The translations under genes and the position numbers were made by a program. This document shows, in pieces, positions 53,353 through 64,000 of a DNA stretch of 64,000 nt; position 1 is the stretch's first letter; each line of letters starts with the position of its first letter. Source of the DNA: Macrostomum hystrix (Eukaryota; Platyhelminthes; Macrostomidae); the NCBI GenBank assembly GCA_950097015.1, contig CATNEN010000007.1, forward strand, positions 9,735,001-9,799,000, in the 5' to 3' direction. The notes beneath the pieces were generated by a model that saw only the letters and a list, made by a program, of their open reading frames with translations, was not told where the DNA came from and ran no database searches.

Positions 53353-54139
53353 TAATGTTTATGAGGAACGTGCCTAACCCAGCCGTAAAGCAGCTCGGGG
53401 GAGGGGCAAATGAAGATGTATTGGCCGGCAAGGCCAGCGCCTGTTGATCCAGCTCAGCCTCATCACCGGGTCCGGCATTAGAGAAAGGCGGGGCAGCCGG
53501 GCACGGACGGACTCAGTCTGAGAAACTCTAGGGAAAATAGCGCTCAGAGGAAATGGCCGCGGTGGCAGCCGGCGAACCGTGAGATCCCGGACAGAGTGCT
53601 CGGCGGTCCGCTCGTGCTTTTGAATGATGAGCGATTCGCTCAGGACTGATGACAGAAGCTCGTGCGTCACCGGGGCGGGGCGCCGAGCAATATTTAGCTT
53701 GCCTCGGCCTTTGTAACTGCCACCGAGCAGCTGCTACCCAAACCTGTCATTCGAGGTCGCCCGGCTGCTCGCAGCCTGTGATTAAAGGGGAGGGGCGGGC
53801 GAGAGGAGCTCCGTTTTTTGCCCTCCTTCCGTCTTCTCCGCCCTGTCTCCTTCGCATTAGTGAGGCCGGCTGTTGTGTCTTTTTCCCAGCTTGCCATTTT
53901 TGGTCACCTGCCGTACCGGACAATTAGAAGGCCCAGAAATACCCGGCTGTGTGCGGTGATCTGCCCCCCCTCTAATCAGCTTTGCACTTGCGCGAGAAAC
54001 CCGACGGTGAGATGCAAAGTTGGACTGCTCGGACTAAGGTTTTTCAATCTGATGCCATATGATGCCAGAGGCTGGCGCGGAACCTCTGGATTTATGCGAT
54101 GCAAGCGGACATTTTGGAAAGGGACAGAGACAATCCTGA
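53353..54139. other. GC-rich intergenic DNA, no gene recognised
   Basis: Short overlapping frames on both strands without domains. Confidence 0.3.
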
Positions 54140-54470
54140 AGGATTGAGATGGGATCAGAGATTGAGAAGGGATCAGAGATTGGAAATTGGGATCAGAGAT
54201 CGGGAATTGGGATCAGAGATTGAGATGGGATCAGAGATTGAGATGGGATCAGAGATGGGGAATTGGGATCAGAGATTGGGAAGGGATCAGAGATTGAGAT
54301 GGGATCAGAAATTGAGAAGGGATCAGAGATGGGGAAGGGATCAGAGATTGCGAAGGGATAGAGATTGAGATGGGATCAGAGAATGGGAAGGAGTCAGAGA
54401 TGGGGAAGGGATCAGAGATGGGGAATTAGGATCAGAGATTGTGAAGGGATCAGAGATGGAAAAGGGAGCA
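54140..54470. repeat. degenerate 17-19 bp GA-rich minisatellite
   Basis: About 18 imperfect copies of GGGATCAGAGATTGAGAT and relatives (gggaattgg, gagaagg). Confidence 0.88.
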
Positions 54471-54967
54471 GCGAAGCGGAGATGAAAAGCTGAAAATGAA
54501 AATTACCAGTTGCGTGAGGAAAAGCCAAGAGAGTTGAAGAAGAGAGCTGATGAGTGCCAGGTTAGATAAAAATACTCTAGGGCTCAAAGCGGCGCTCATT
54601 CAAAAGACTCAGTGGCTGAGGCGGAGCTGCTGCAGGCGCCCTATATTTAGGGTATCGAAGCTGCCGACCTGCACGCGAGGCCTCCCTGCCCTGCCGAGTA
54701 GCCGCCTCCGACAGTGCGAGCCGGACTGGGCAACACGTTGCGAAGAGAGTTCTATTTTAAGCACTCGATGCGTCAGAACTGCACTTATTATCCGATGCAG
54801 CAACTCGAAGTAAAATTCTCACTTCAAATCACACTTAAAAGCACTAGGATTCATTAAACCTGCTTCCTCTGTCACGTACACAGTATTGCCTCAGGATTTC
54901 TAACACTCCCATCCCACGCCACGCTATTCCGCCTTCTGCCCGCCACAGGCTCCAAGCCACCAAGTCG
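54471..54967. other. upstream flank of the GPCR gene
   Basis: Presumed 5' UTR and promoter. No reliable motif was identified. Confidence 0.3.
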
Positions 54968-56644
54968 ATGGATTCAGAACAGCCGCCGCCGCAGCCGTCA
55001 GGACTCGCCATCCGCGAGCTGCTGCGCGCCCACCGTGACTCGCTGCACAACCAGCCCCTCAGCATCTTCATCACGGTCGGCCTCCTCCTGGTGGCCACAG
55101 CCGGCACCGCCGGCAACGCACTGGTCATCGGCTTCTTCAGCCGCACCCTGAAGGACTGGCCCTCGAATGTGTACGTCATCGCCCTGGCCACTATCGACCT
55201 GCTGATCTGCTGCCTGGTCATCCCCGCCACGCTCTACCAGGACGTCTGGTTGGGCGCCAGCACCGACGCCTCCTGCAAGGCGCTGCACCTGCTGAGAAGC
55301 TGCCTGATCCCAGCCTCCGCCTGCCTGCTCTGCCTCATTGCCGTGGACCGCTTCCTCCTCATCTGCTTCGTGCCAGCCGTGCAAATCCAGCCGCGCGGCG
55401 CCGCCTTTTGGATCGCCTTCTCCGTGCTGCTCGGCTGCCTGGTCGGCGTGCCAGTAGGCTTGTCCACGGGCACCCGCAAGTCCATCCAGGTGCAGCTGCT
55501 GGACGACGAGTCGGCCGCGTCGACGCTACCAACTGAGTCCTTGACCGGAACCGCCGAGCCAATTGTGGAGGTAGTCTTCTACGGCGATCGCTGCGTTGGT
55601 GACAGCTCGCTGATCGGGAGCGGCCGCCTCAGTCACTTCAAAATGGCTCTCAGCTGCCTTTTTGGCCTCAGCCTGGTCACCGTCGTGGCCTTCTATGCCC
55701 GCATCTTCACTTTCGTTCGTCGTCGTCAGATGCGATGGCGCCGCGCTTCGCGCGCCCTGCGTAGCAGCAGCGCCGCCAGCGCCTCGGTGGCAACTACCAC
55801 AGTCACGGGAACATCCAGCCGGTGCAGACGACGCCTTTCAAGCAGAGTATCCCGCCGCGGCGCCGGCGAGGAACAACCAAACGAAGCGCCATCAACCGCA
55901 GTCGCTGCCAATACGAGCGTCAGCCAGAAGTCTGGATGCGGCCGTCTCAGCGTGCCGCAGTTGGGGCTGACGCCACGCAAGAGCAGCAGCTGGAGCCCCA
56001 TGACCATCGCTGACGGTGCCGCTCCGACCGCAGCCGTCCATGCGGAATGTGGAGCCGGCGCCTCAGTCGAGTCGCGCAGCCTGGTAGCTCTGCCGCATGC
56101 CGAGAGCGACTGCGAGGGCTACGCGGCCGAGGAGGAGGAGGAGGAGGACGAGTTCGCCGAGACGGTGACCGGCCTCCGCCGTCCGGTGGGCCGAGGCAGC
56201 GGTCGACGCAGCCGTCGCCGCCATCGCCGCTGCCTGGACGAGCGCCGGCGGAAGAAGCCGCACATCAAGACAGCGAAGATGCTGGCCGTCATCACATTCT
56301 TCTACGTGCTGTCCTACCTGCCGTTTCTGGTGGTTTTTAACAGCCCCTATATCGCCGGCGCCTTCAAGTCGGAGACTCTCAGTGACCCGGTCTCTGGTAG
56401 GCCCAACAGCAACGCGAGCGTCCCCGTCAGCGGCTTGTCATGGAATTCAACGGGACACTCAGGACCGCACGCGGACGCCGCCGATGCCAGCTCGTTCTGG
56501 CGAGGCCTGCGCCGCATTCTCGGCCAGACGTTTTTCTATTTCTACTTTATCAACCACGGCGCCAACCCGGTGATCTACGGCTGCATGAACACCTACTTCA
56601 GACAGCACGTGGGCGCCCTGTGCGGCTCTGTCAAGCGCTGCTGA
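54968..56644 (+). CDS. class A (rhodopsin-like) G protein-coupled receptor, intronless, 558 aa
   Basis: Seven hydrophobic segments: TM1 about 31-57 (GNALVIG), TM2 68-90 (LATIDLLI, with the conserved Asp), TM3 104-127 ending AVDRF (DRY variant), TM4 146-165, TM5 223-250, TM6 about 437-458 (ITFFYVLSYLPF, the Pro of the CWxP position kept, Trp lost), TM7 about 517-540 (NPVIY). Cys103 and Cys209 are placed for the extracellular disulfide. The third intracellular loop is about 185 aa, Arg/Ser-rich with an acidic run (AAEEEEEEDEF). The third extracellular loop is unusually long, about 58 aa, with potential N-glycosylation sites. The overall pattern suggests a peptide-type receptor. Flatworms have lineage-specific orphan rhodopsin families, but I cannot assign one. 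The start is the first ATG of the frame and gives a short N terminus without a signal peptide, normal for this class. Confidence 0.9.
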   Translation: MDSEQPPPQPSGLAIRELLRAHRDSLHNQPLSIFITVGLLLVATAGTAGNALVIGFFSRTLKDWPSNVYVIALATIDLLICCLVIPATLYQDVWLGASTDASCKALHLLRSCLIPASACLLCLIAVDRFLLICFVPAVQIQPRGAAFWIAFSVLLGCLVGVPVGLSTGTRKSIQVQLLDDESAASTLPTESLTGTAEPIVEVVFYGDRCVGDSSLIGSGRLSHFKMALSCLFGLSLVTVVAFYARIFTFVRRRQMRWRRASRALRSSSAASASVATTTVTGTSSRCRRRLSSRVSRRGAGEEQPNEAPSTAVAANTSVSQKSGCGRLSVPQLGLTPRKSSSWSPMTIADGAAPTAAVHAECGAGASVESRSLVALPHAESDCEGYAAEEEEEEDEFAETVTGLRRPVGRGSGRRSRRRHRRCLDERRRKKPHIKTAKMLAVITFFYVLSYLPFLVVFNSPYIAGAFKSETLSDPVSGRPNSNASVPVSGLSWNSTGHSGPHADAADASSFWRGLRRILGQTFFYFYFINHGANPVIYGCMNTYFRQHVGALCGSVKRC

Positions 56645-57194
56645 AGCGGTGTGCAAGAGCTGTGGTGACTGCAGTACACTGCCTGCAGCCCGCAGTGTAC
56701 TTCAGTTGGGAAGAATGGAGGCTGGGAAACGCTGAAGTTAAATTTCTCATCTTATTTACCTACGATCATACAATTACTTATTCTCATCAAAGAAATCAAA
56801 TACTCTCGTTCCACAGAGCTTTATCATTCAACGGCCATAAAAAATGCCGATAGCAATGTAAATGCAGCCTTCATTATTCAAGAAAAACTCTTTCGATTTT
56901 TCCGAATAGAATTGGAACGGTGTGAAATAGAAATGGAACGGAATGGAGGTACATTCAGAAGCCAGCAGTAGTTACACAGAACTCGGAGTATATTCGCTGC
57001 ACCATCGTCCCATTGTCATAGCAACAAGGTTTAGTAACTTTTACGCTCGTAGTAATAGCAGCGATGTGACAGCTTAATTGCGCATGGACTGGCTGCAAGA
57101 AAATACATTGTGTGCATTGTCTCATTACTTGCTTCTTTTAAGTTATGATTGTAATCATAAAACGTCCGTGCCGATTAGAGCTGGGGATCCGAAA
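56645..57194. other. 3' flank of the GPCR gene, no gene recognised
   Basis: Nothing recognised. Confidence 0.3.
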
Positions 57195-58530
57195 GGCAGT
57201 ACTTAAACTGGATATCCAAGACAGTACTCCAACTGGATATCCAAGACAGTACTCCAACTGGATATCCAAGACAGTACTCCAACTGGATATCCAAGACAGT
57301 ACTCCAACTGGATATCCAAGACAGTAGTTCAACTAGATATCCAAGACAGTACTCCAACTGGATATCCAAGACAGTACTCCAACTGGATATCCAAGACAGT
57401 ACTCCAACTGGATATACAAGACAGTACTCCAACTGGATATACAAGACAGTAGTTCAACTAGATATCCAAGACAGTACTCCAACTGGATATCCAAGACAGT
57501 ACTTAAACTGGATATCCAAGACAGTACTCCAACTGGATATCCAAGACAGTACTCCAACAGGATATCCAAGACAGTACTCCAACTGGATATCCAAGACAGT
57601 ACTCCAACTGGATATCCAAGACAGTACTCCAACTGGATATCCAAGACAGTACTCCAACTGGATATCCAAGACAGTACTCCAACTGGATATCCAAGACAGT
57701 ACTCCAACAGGATATCCAAGACAGTACTCAAACAAAATATCAAAGACAGTACTCCAACTGAATATCCAAGACAGTACTCTAACTGGATATCCAAGACAGT
57801 ACTCCAACTGGATATCCAAGACAGTACTCAAACAAAATATCCAAGACAGTACTCCAACTGGATATCCAAGACAGTACTCAAACAAAATATCCAAGACAGT
57901 ACTCCAACTGGATGTCCAAGACAGTACTCCAACTGGATATCTAAGACAATACTCTAACTGAATATCCAAGACAGTACTCCAACTGGATATCCAAGACAGT
58001 ACTCCAACGGGATATCCAAACAGTACGCAAACAGGATATCTAAGACTGTACTCAAACAAAATATCAAAGACAATACTCCAACTGGATATCCAAGACAGTA
58101 CTCCAACTGGATATCCAAGACAGTACTCAAACAAAATATCAAAGACAGTACTCCAACTGGATATCCAAGACAGTACTCCAACTGGATATCCAAGACAGTA
58201 CTCCAACTGGATATCCAAACAGTACGCAAACAGGATATCCAAGACAGTACTCCAACAGGATATCCAAGACAGTACTCCAACTGGATATCCAAACAGTACG
58301 CAAACAGGATATCCAAGACAGTACTCCAACTGGATATACAAGACAGTACTCCAACTAGATATCCAAGACAGTACTCCAACTGGATATCCAAGACAGTACT
58401 CAAACAAAATATCAAAGACAGTACTCCAACTGGATATCCAAGACAGTACTCCAACTGGATATCCAAGACAGTACTCCACAGGGATATCCAAACAGTACGC
58501 AAACAGGATATCTAAGACTGTACTCAAAGT
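57195..58530. repeat. 25-bp minisatellite, about 53 copies (1.3 kb)
   Basis: Units of GGATATCCAAGACAGTACTC plus caact, with variants carrying aaaatatc, ggatatac and shortened 'ccaaacagtacgc'. Each unit carries the palindrome GGATATCC. The 25-bp period reads open in several minus-strand frames (STVLDIQLEYCLGYPVGVLS, 357 aa), an artefact. Confidence 0.96.
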
Positions 58531-58992
58531 AATGGTCTGAGACTAGTTAAACTATGGACTCAAATAATCTGTTGATCGGCCAGCAACAGGGAGACATAGA
58601 AGAACAGAAAGTCTGCACCAAGTTTCTCAGTACATCTGAGCATGTATTATAACACAAGGACAAGAATAAAGAACATGTTCTACAGTGTATTTGTCTTGAA
58701 TGGCTCATTCATTGAAGAAATAAAAACATCTGTAAAATAGTGTAATATCGCAACTGTATATTCAAATGTTCATGTATAGGAGGCACCGACAGCGCCTCGG
58801 ACATTGGAACAGGAAAATAGCAGGCAAATAGCGAACTCATCGAAATGGAATGGAAGAATTCTTAGCAAACACGCAATTTCCTGATACTCAATCAGCAAAG
58901 CACAGCCAGGTGTGACGGACAGTTACCAACATGTACAGCACACAGACAGGCACAGTGGAACGAAGCCGATTTGAAGCGAGCTCAGGCATTGC
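58531..58992. other. convergent 3' region between the GPCR and FAM149-like genes
   Basis: Two AATAAA motifs on the plus strand (about 58664 and 58718) could be distal poly(A) signals for the GPCR transcript, which would then include the whole 25-bp array in its 3' UTR. This is uncertain. Confidence 0.3.
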
Positions 58993-61900
58993 TCATTTGC
59001 GGATCAGGCCGACCAGCCTGCTGCGCTTTATCTGCTGGTAGGAGCTGGTGGCGGGGCCCAGGTCTGCAAGGGAGGCGGGAAGGCGACTTAAAAGCTTGCC
59101 ACAGAAGCAACATCATAAAGAGAAGATATTCAGTGCAAGGTGGGAGCCAGTGGCACTCACGCAGCGAGTTGGCAGTGCGCATCGCGGGTGCCGCCTCGTA
59201 CAGGGCATCCAACTCGGCAGGGGCCACTGATGCGCCAGTCGCCGCCAGCGCCCGGCCGTGGATGCCGTGAATACCGCGGTGCCGATGGTGCAGGCCGGAG
59301 TTGGCGCGGGGCCCGCCTGCCCGACCGCCGCCGCCGAAGTGGGCGCCCGCAGACGGAGTTGGCCAGTCAAGGGAAGAGTAGACTCCGGGCCGGCCGCCGC
59401 TGCCGGGCCTGACGGATGCGGCTGCACCAGCCCGAAGCAGCGGATGATGCGGCTGCGACGCCTGCTGGGCCTGCAGTGGACCCCGTCGGTCGTGCAGGGG
59501 TGGCAGGGTGCCGGACCGCGTGAACGCGGCAAACAGCCCGGCATGCTGTGGATGATGTTGCGGGTGCAGAGGCAGTTGCGGCTGCTGGTGATGAAGCAGC
59601 GGCTGCTGAAGGTGCTGCCCTCCGTAGCGCTGTTGCTGCTGCGGGGTCTTTGGCCGATCGACGGGCGCCAGCCGGCCGGGTGGGCGGCGACCAAAGCCGC
59701 TGACGGAAGCGGTGGCAGACGGAGCGACTGTAGCCAACTGCAAGGGGAGCTCTGAGCGCTGCTGTAGCGTCTTGCTACTGATGCTGAGAAGGCCAGCCAG
59801 GTCGCTAGGCAGGCGCGGATCGACTGCAACTCCAGCAGCTGAGACAGCCTGGCGGCTGTGCCGCTGCTGAAAGCCTGGTCCGATGCGGTGAAGCGGGCCC
59901 GCCGGCTCGTCTTCTTCGTCGCTAACTGTCTCGTCATCCTCATCGTCGTCTCGAGCTCCGCCGCGCTGCGGCTGCTGGGAGAATCGCCGGCTGCGCCTAA
60001 CTCGCTCAAGAAAGAGCGGCCTCGACCAGGCGACAAGGCGGGCCCACAGCGAGTCGAAGGCGGCGCATTGCGCAGCATCGCGAAGGGCCAGGCTCGGCGT
60101 AACAGGCTGCTGCGGTGCCACTGAGCGGCTGCGGCGAGGCGCTGGGCACTGCGGCTCGTCACCGGCGGCGCCGTCATCAATGGCGATGGCCTCCTCGACG
60201 CAGCCCTCTTGGGCGAGCAGCTCTTCGAGGTCGGCCGCCGCTGGTTGGAGGTCGTCGACGGATGGCCGGCGAACCGCGAGGGCGCGGCCGATGATCTGCA
60301 GCCTGCAGAGAAGACGGACATTGTTTGTGAATTAGACTACTGCGATCCCCACCTTGACGCGGCTCGTGACAGTGAGAAAGTCTATAAGGTATAAGAGTAT
60401 AAGGTAAGAACACCCAGGGCTTACTTTTAGCTCTGCGCGTTTTATAAAGTCGGCCGTCGGCCGTCGGCCGTTAAAGAAGGTATAATCACACTAGATGTAA
60501 AACATACTACTACAAGTAGCTCGTAGTATATTTTAGCTACTTTAGCTACTACTACGCAAAACAGAACGCAATTTCAGTGGCTGCCCACAGTGGATGCATT
60601 CCAATCGATACTAAATCCTTGCTCTCACAGCTTCCTAGTTTCCAGCCTTTGTTGGCACCATTTACAAGGGCACTGAGCAACACAACTTAAGCGGAGACTG
60701 GGAGCTGAAGTGATAGGAAGGCTTGGGAAGTTTAACTAAAGGTGGAGAGTTGGGGACATTGAGTAGAAAGTCTCCAAGCACAATGATGCTAGTAGACGCA
60801 GCACAGGCTGGCTAGCGGTGTGGCCGAGGCGGCCTGGGCCACTAAAACTCTCCCAGCCCATTCTAGATTGACAGCTGCCAGCTAACACGTGTACGGCAGA
60901 CATTTATATTCCCACCTGGGATCTAGTCCCGGCAGCTCACACCTGGCCGGGCCTGATCTTATACTAGGCTATAAATAGATTCCCAGTCTCTGAGGGCAGC
61001 ATTAAAATTGCAGCGGATCAGACGTCGACGCGCGACCGGATCAAGCAGCTCAATGTGTAAAAAGTGCAAGCCCGGGCTGATGTCTGCTTCATGGGCTCAG
61101 GTGTGAAAACCAGCGCTTACTACTGGGCTTTATGGAGATGGGAGAATGGGATGCGTGGGATAATCCTGGAGTTGGTACAATTGGACAACTGATGGAAAAA
61201 TATCAAGTGACAGAATGAGTGAAAAAAATCAAAAGAAATTGGTTCTAAAGACCCTCACCCAGCGTCCGTCAGGTCCGTTGCCGCCTGGTCGTCAGCCGGC
61301 CTGGGCGTGGCCTCATCGGAGGTCGGCGGCAGAGGCGCCGGCGCCGGCCGGTGGGAGAAGCCGGGCTCCCTTGGCGCTGCCAGCTGGCTGCCGCGCAGCC
61401 GAAGGTGAGGGAATGCGGAGCGCCACTCGGCGCACTCCTCTAAGGTTACGGCAGGCGGCGGCTGGGCAGGCGAAGCGAATGGCTCCTGTCGGTAGAGCAG
61501 GCTGTCGATCTGCTCGAACAGGTCGTTCACCCGCTGGGCCGCGATCAGCTCGTATTCCTGGGAGGGCGGGGGCGACATGCTGACATGGGTTTGATTCTCT
61601 CAATAGTGTGCGAGGGCCCATGAGGAGTGGAGTGGGAGCCGGTCAGCAGGCTGAAGGACCCGATGGCAGGGAGCCGGTCAGCAGGCTGAAGGACCCGATG
61701 GCAGGGAACTGGTCAGCAGGCTGAAGTACCCGATGGAAGGGAGCTGGTCAGCAGGCTGAAGTACCAGATGGCGGGAGCTGGTCAGCAGGCTGAAGTACCC
61801 GATGGCAGGGAGCTGGTCAGCAGGCTGAAGTACCCGATGGCAGGTAGGCCGAAAGAGGGAAAGTAGGGGTCCGCCCTGAACAAGCGGAGGTAAGCAGAGG

Positions 61901-63743
61901 TGGGGCATCTATGGCAGAATCGCAGTCTCTTACGCAGTCGGCCCAGTCGTCGGAGCTGCTGACGCTGGTCCGGTCCGTCTCAATGAGGTGGTGACGCTCC
62001 GTCGGGCCAGACAGCATGCCGCCGAGGTTGCCATTGACAACGCCGTCCCAGCCCGTGGCGTAGCCGGGCAGCAGTCCATTATCTCCAGCAGCGTCGCCGA
62101 CTTCTTCAGCTACTCTGTCATCGTCTTCTTCATCGGCTGACAGTGTCGACTCCGAGTTGGCCGAGGCTGTAAAATCTTCCTCGTTGTCAAATTCTTCTCT
62201 TTGCCGGCTGTCCGTCACTAACAGGGTTGACAGGTCGGTGCTCTCGGAGGCATAGGCGGGCCGGCTGGGGGGGGGTTGCGGGGGTCGATGGAAAAGTTTA
62301 ATGCTCAGGCTTAAAAGTGGATAAGAAAAAAAGCAAGCACAACACGCATCTACGAGTAGTGAGCTGAGATTTATACTCGGACTGGGCATGGATATCATAT
62401 ATGTGACTGGTGTCGCTGCCTGCATGCTCTTTCGAAATTCTAAGCTTTTCGAACGCAAGCCAGGTTTATAATTTAGTCTCGAGCTCGGGATTCGGATTCG
62501 AGCTCGGGGACTATGGTGCGAAACCAGCAGTGGCACAACCTTGGTAACCGGAAGTCCTTCTGAGGGACATTGTTTCAGTCTCGCGCTGCTAAATGCTTAC
62601 TAGGCTGTCTGGGACGCTGACTGACAACTCGCTGGGCTGGGGATTGAGATGTATGCACCCTCAGCACAGGAGATGTGAGAAGCTGAGCTCAGCAATCTCT
62701 CACCCCACTCACAAGTGACTCAGCAGCGCCCAAATACCAATGGAATTTTTTAAACTAAAAACAATATCGGCAGTCTGAGCTGGGAAGGAGGGACAGAGAG
62801 ATGAAATCCCATCGTCATTAGGACGTGTGTTGCCATGGAAACAGAAAGCCTGGCCTGGGAGTGTCTGAGAAGCCCAGATAGGAAGGTGAGGGTTAAAGAT
62901 GAGGCAGGCATCAGGGCTCGTATTATTTACCTGCAAAATATTTCGTTAGCGCGCATGTTTTTAGTTTGCAGAAATCAACGGAACCGTCAGCTAAAATATC
63001 TTAAAACAAGCAACGCGGTGCACAAAAATACCTAAAAATATCCCATGCGTAGAAGCACTGACAATGTATTTGTTAAAATGCAGCTTCATTTATTTGAGCA
63101 ATAAACAAAAAACACGGTATTTACTACAAATGGACTGAGCTCTCCTATGGGGTCATAGGTGAGCGAGACTGAGCTTTCATAAGGGGTCATGGGTGAGCGA
63201 TACTGAGTTTCATAAGGGGTCATGGGTGAGCGAGACTGAGTTTCATAAGGGGTCATAGGTGAGCGAGACTGAGTTTCATAAGGGGTCATGGGTGAGCGAT
63301 ACTGAGTTTCATAAGGGGTCATGGGTGAGCGATACTGAGTTTCATAAGGGGTCATGGGTGAGCGATACTGAGTTTCATAAGGGGTCATGGGTGAGCGAGA
63401 CTGAGTTTCATAAGGGGTCATGGGTGAGCGATACTGAGTTTCATAAGGGGTCATGTGTGAGCGAGACTGAGCTCTTCTAGGGAGTCAGGGTCATAGGGAT
63501 ACAGAAGAATCGAAGGTAAGCAGATAGACCTTACATAGAGGTATTTTCAGTGTCAGTGTCACTCACCCGTCACGCCTTCGGTGCTCCTCTAGCCAGAGCT
63601 GCTGCTGCTGTTGCTGCTCCCGGTCCAGGTGGCCGCCACTGTAACTGCCAAAGGTGGAGGAGCTGGCCGTTGCGGTGGAAGAGTCCGACCCAAGGCGGAT
63701 GGACAGTGGCGCCTCCAGATCTGGCGTGCGGCCCACCGCCTGG
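58993..63743 (-). CDS. FAM149-like (DUF3719) protein, 5' end outside the window
   Basis: Exons in transcript order: 63743-63567, 62264-61934, 61557-61259, 60302-59161, 59063-58993. Phases match (2, 0, 2, 1), giving 672 aa to the TGA. The exon 2-3 junction produces TDRTSVSSSDDWADC, then EYELIAAQRVNDLFEQIDSL and, further on, EECAEWRSAFPHLRLRGSQL. As I recall the family, this Ser-rich segment followed by a helix and 'FPHLR-G' matches the DUF3719 region of FAM149A/B. FAM149B1 is linked to cilia in vertebrates, plausible in a ciliated worm; function here is inferred. The rest is low-complexity: an acidic run (DDDEDDETVSDEEDE), Gln/His-rich stretches and a conserved-looking end SSYQQIKRSRLVGLIRK. 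The first exon enters in phase 2, so at least one exon lies upstream. GC-rich codon use keeps other frames open in the long exon. Confidence 0.7.
60303..61258. other. FAM149-like intron containing a tRNA-like SINE head
   Basis: Within this 956-bp intron, 60813-60945 (+) has 'gcggtgtggccgaggcggcc' and, about 100 bp later, 'cctgggatctagtcccggca'. These are A- and B-box-like segments with an expanded spacing. It may be a diverged tRNA-derived element. No other feature was seen. Confidence 0.35.
61632..61845. repeat. 35-bp minisatellite in a FAM149-like intron
   Basis: Six copies of a unit containing GGTCAGCAGGCTGAAGTACC and cgatggcagggagct. It occupies most of the intron 61558-61933. Confidence 0.93.
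62265..63139. other. FAM149-like intron, no nested gene recognised
   Basis: Starts (minus sense) near the 33-bp array and ends with a C-rich tract before the acceptor at 62265. Nothing else recognised. Confidence 0.35.
63140..63478. repeat. 33-bp minisatellite in a FAM149-like intron
   Basis: Ten copies of GGGGTCATGGGTGAGCGATA plus ctgagtttcataa. The 33-bp period gives an open minus-strand frame (MTPYETQYRSP), an artefact. Each plus-strand unit contains a gtgagc, but the host gene is on the other strand. Confidence 0.94.
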
Positions 63744-64000
63744 CTGCAATGGTGTTGAATGAATCAGATCAAGCGTCTGTCAGAATTGCTCATTTCTTTG
63801 CTCACATCAGATAGAAGAGTTAGAGAATTCATATAAAAGTGAAGACTATAAAAGTGAAGCACATACTCGGCGAGTGCGACATACGGGACTCTTATTGGGG
63901 ACCGGGTTCGTGGGTAGTTTTAGATTGGTATGGCAGCCTTCCCAGAACGCAGCCTTAGGAGCGCTATGCAACAGCTGCGACTGTGCCACAGGCGGTACAT
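63744..64000. other. window edge, upstream part of the FAM149-like gene
   Basis: Should hold intron and possibly another 5' exon of the gene. No exon could be anchored by frame or domain. Confidence 0.3.

Noticed and set aside
57454-58527. 357-aa minus-strand ORF with hydrophobic repeats
   Set aside because: Product of a 25-bp array whose indels shift frames; several overlapping frames are equally open.
59113-60321. 402-aa Ser/Arg-rich minus-strand ORF
   Set aside because: Shadow frame of the GC-rich FAM149-like exon 60302-59161; it does not fit the splice phases.

Overview
The window is invertebrate animal nuclear DNA. It has intron-bearing genes with GT-AG junctions, metazoan families (Na+/K+-ATPase alpha, Numb, insulin-like peptides, an amidated neuropeptide precursor, a rhodopsin-like GPCR), tRNA-derived SINEs and an extreme load of minisatellites. 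Mid-range GC, very short introns (about 50-110 nt) mixed with introns swollen by tandem repeats, and Lys/Cys-rich secreted proteins fit a free-living flatworm such as Macrostomum. That assignment is inference.

Layout. 0-5.2 kb: two insulin-like peptide loci on + flank a 49-bp array. The second (4447-5043) is intact; the first (1532-1851) keeps B- and A-chain cysteines but its frame is broken. 5.2-12 kb: minisatellites, SINE pieces and AT-rich DNA. 12.0-19.3 kb: complete Na+/K+-ATPase alpha gene on -, nine coding exons, 1024 aa. 21.4-22.1 kb: single-exon precursor on + with fourteen tandem 11-residue peptides, mostly ending Gly-Lys-Arg, predicting GWERGSRL-amide. 26.4-35.4 kb: a 14-exon gene on - for a 1499-aa secreted protein with three von Willebrand A domains, Cys-rich modules and a poly-Lys tail; a SINE with target-site duplication sits in one intron. 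38.9-44.6 kb: numb on +, seven exons, 479 aa. 44.6-54 kb: mostly minisatellites, plus a broken Cys-rich receptor-like locus near 50.4-51.2 kb. 54.97-56.64 kb: intronless class A GPCR on +. 58.99-63.74 kb: FAM149-like gene on -, 5' end outside the window.

The exon chains of the ATPase, the vWA gene, numb and the second insulin-like gene were checked by summing exon lengths; each gives an intact frame with matching intron phases. The genes do not form one pathway. There is a signalling flavour (two insulin-like loci, a neuropeptide precursor and a peptide-receptor-type GPCR), but nothing in the sequence links the receptor to either ligand. The strongest candidates for something undescribed are the GWERGSRL-amide precursor, the extra cysteine pair shared by both insulin A chains, the triple-vWA/poly-Lys secreted protein, and an intronic minisatellite that has copied a real 5' splice site.
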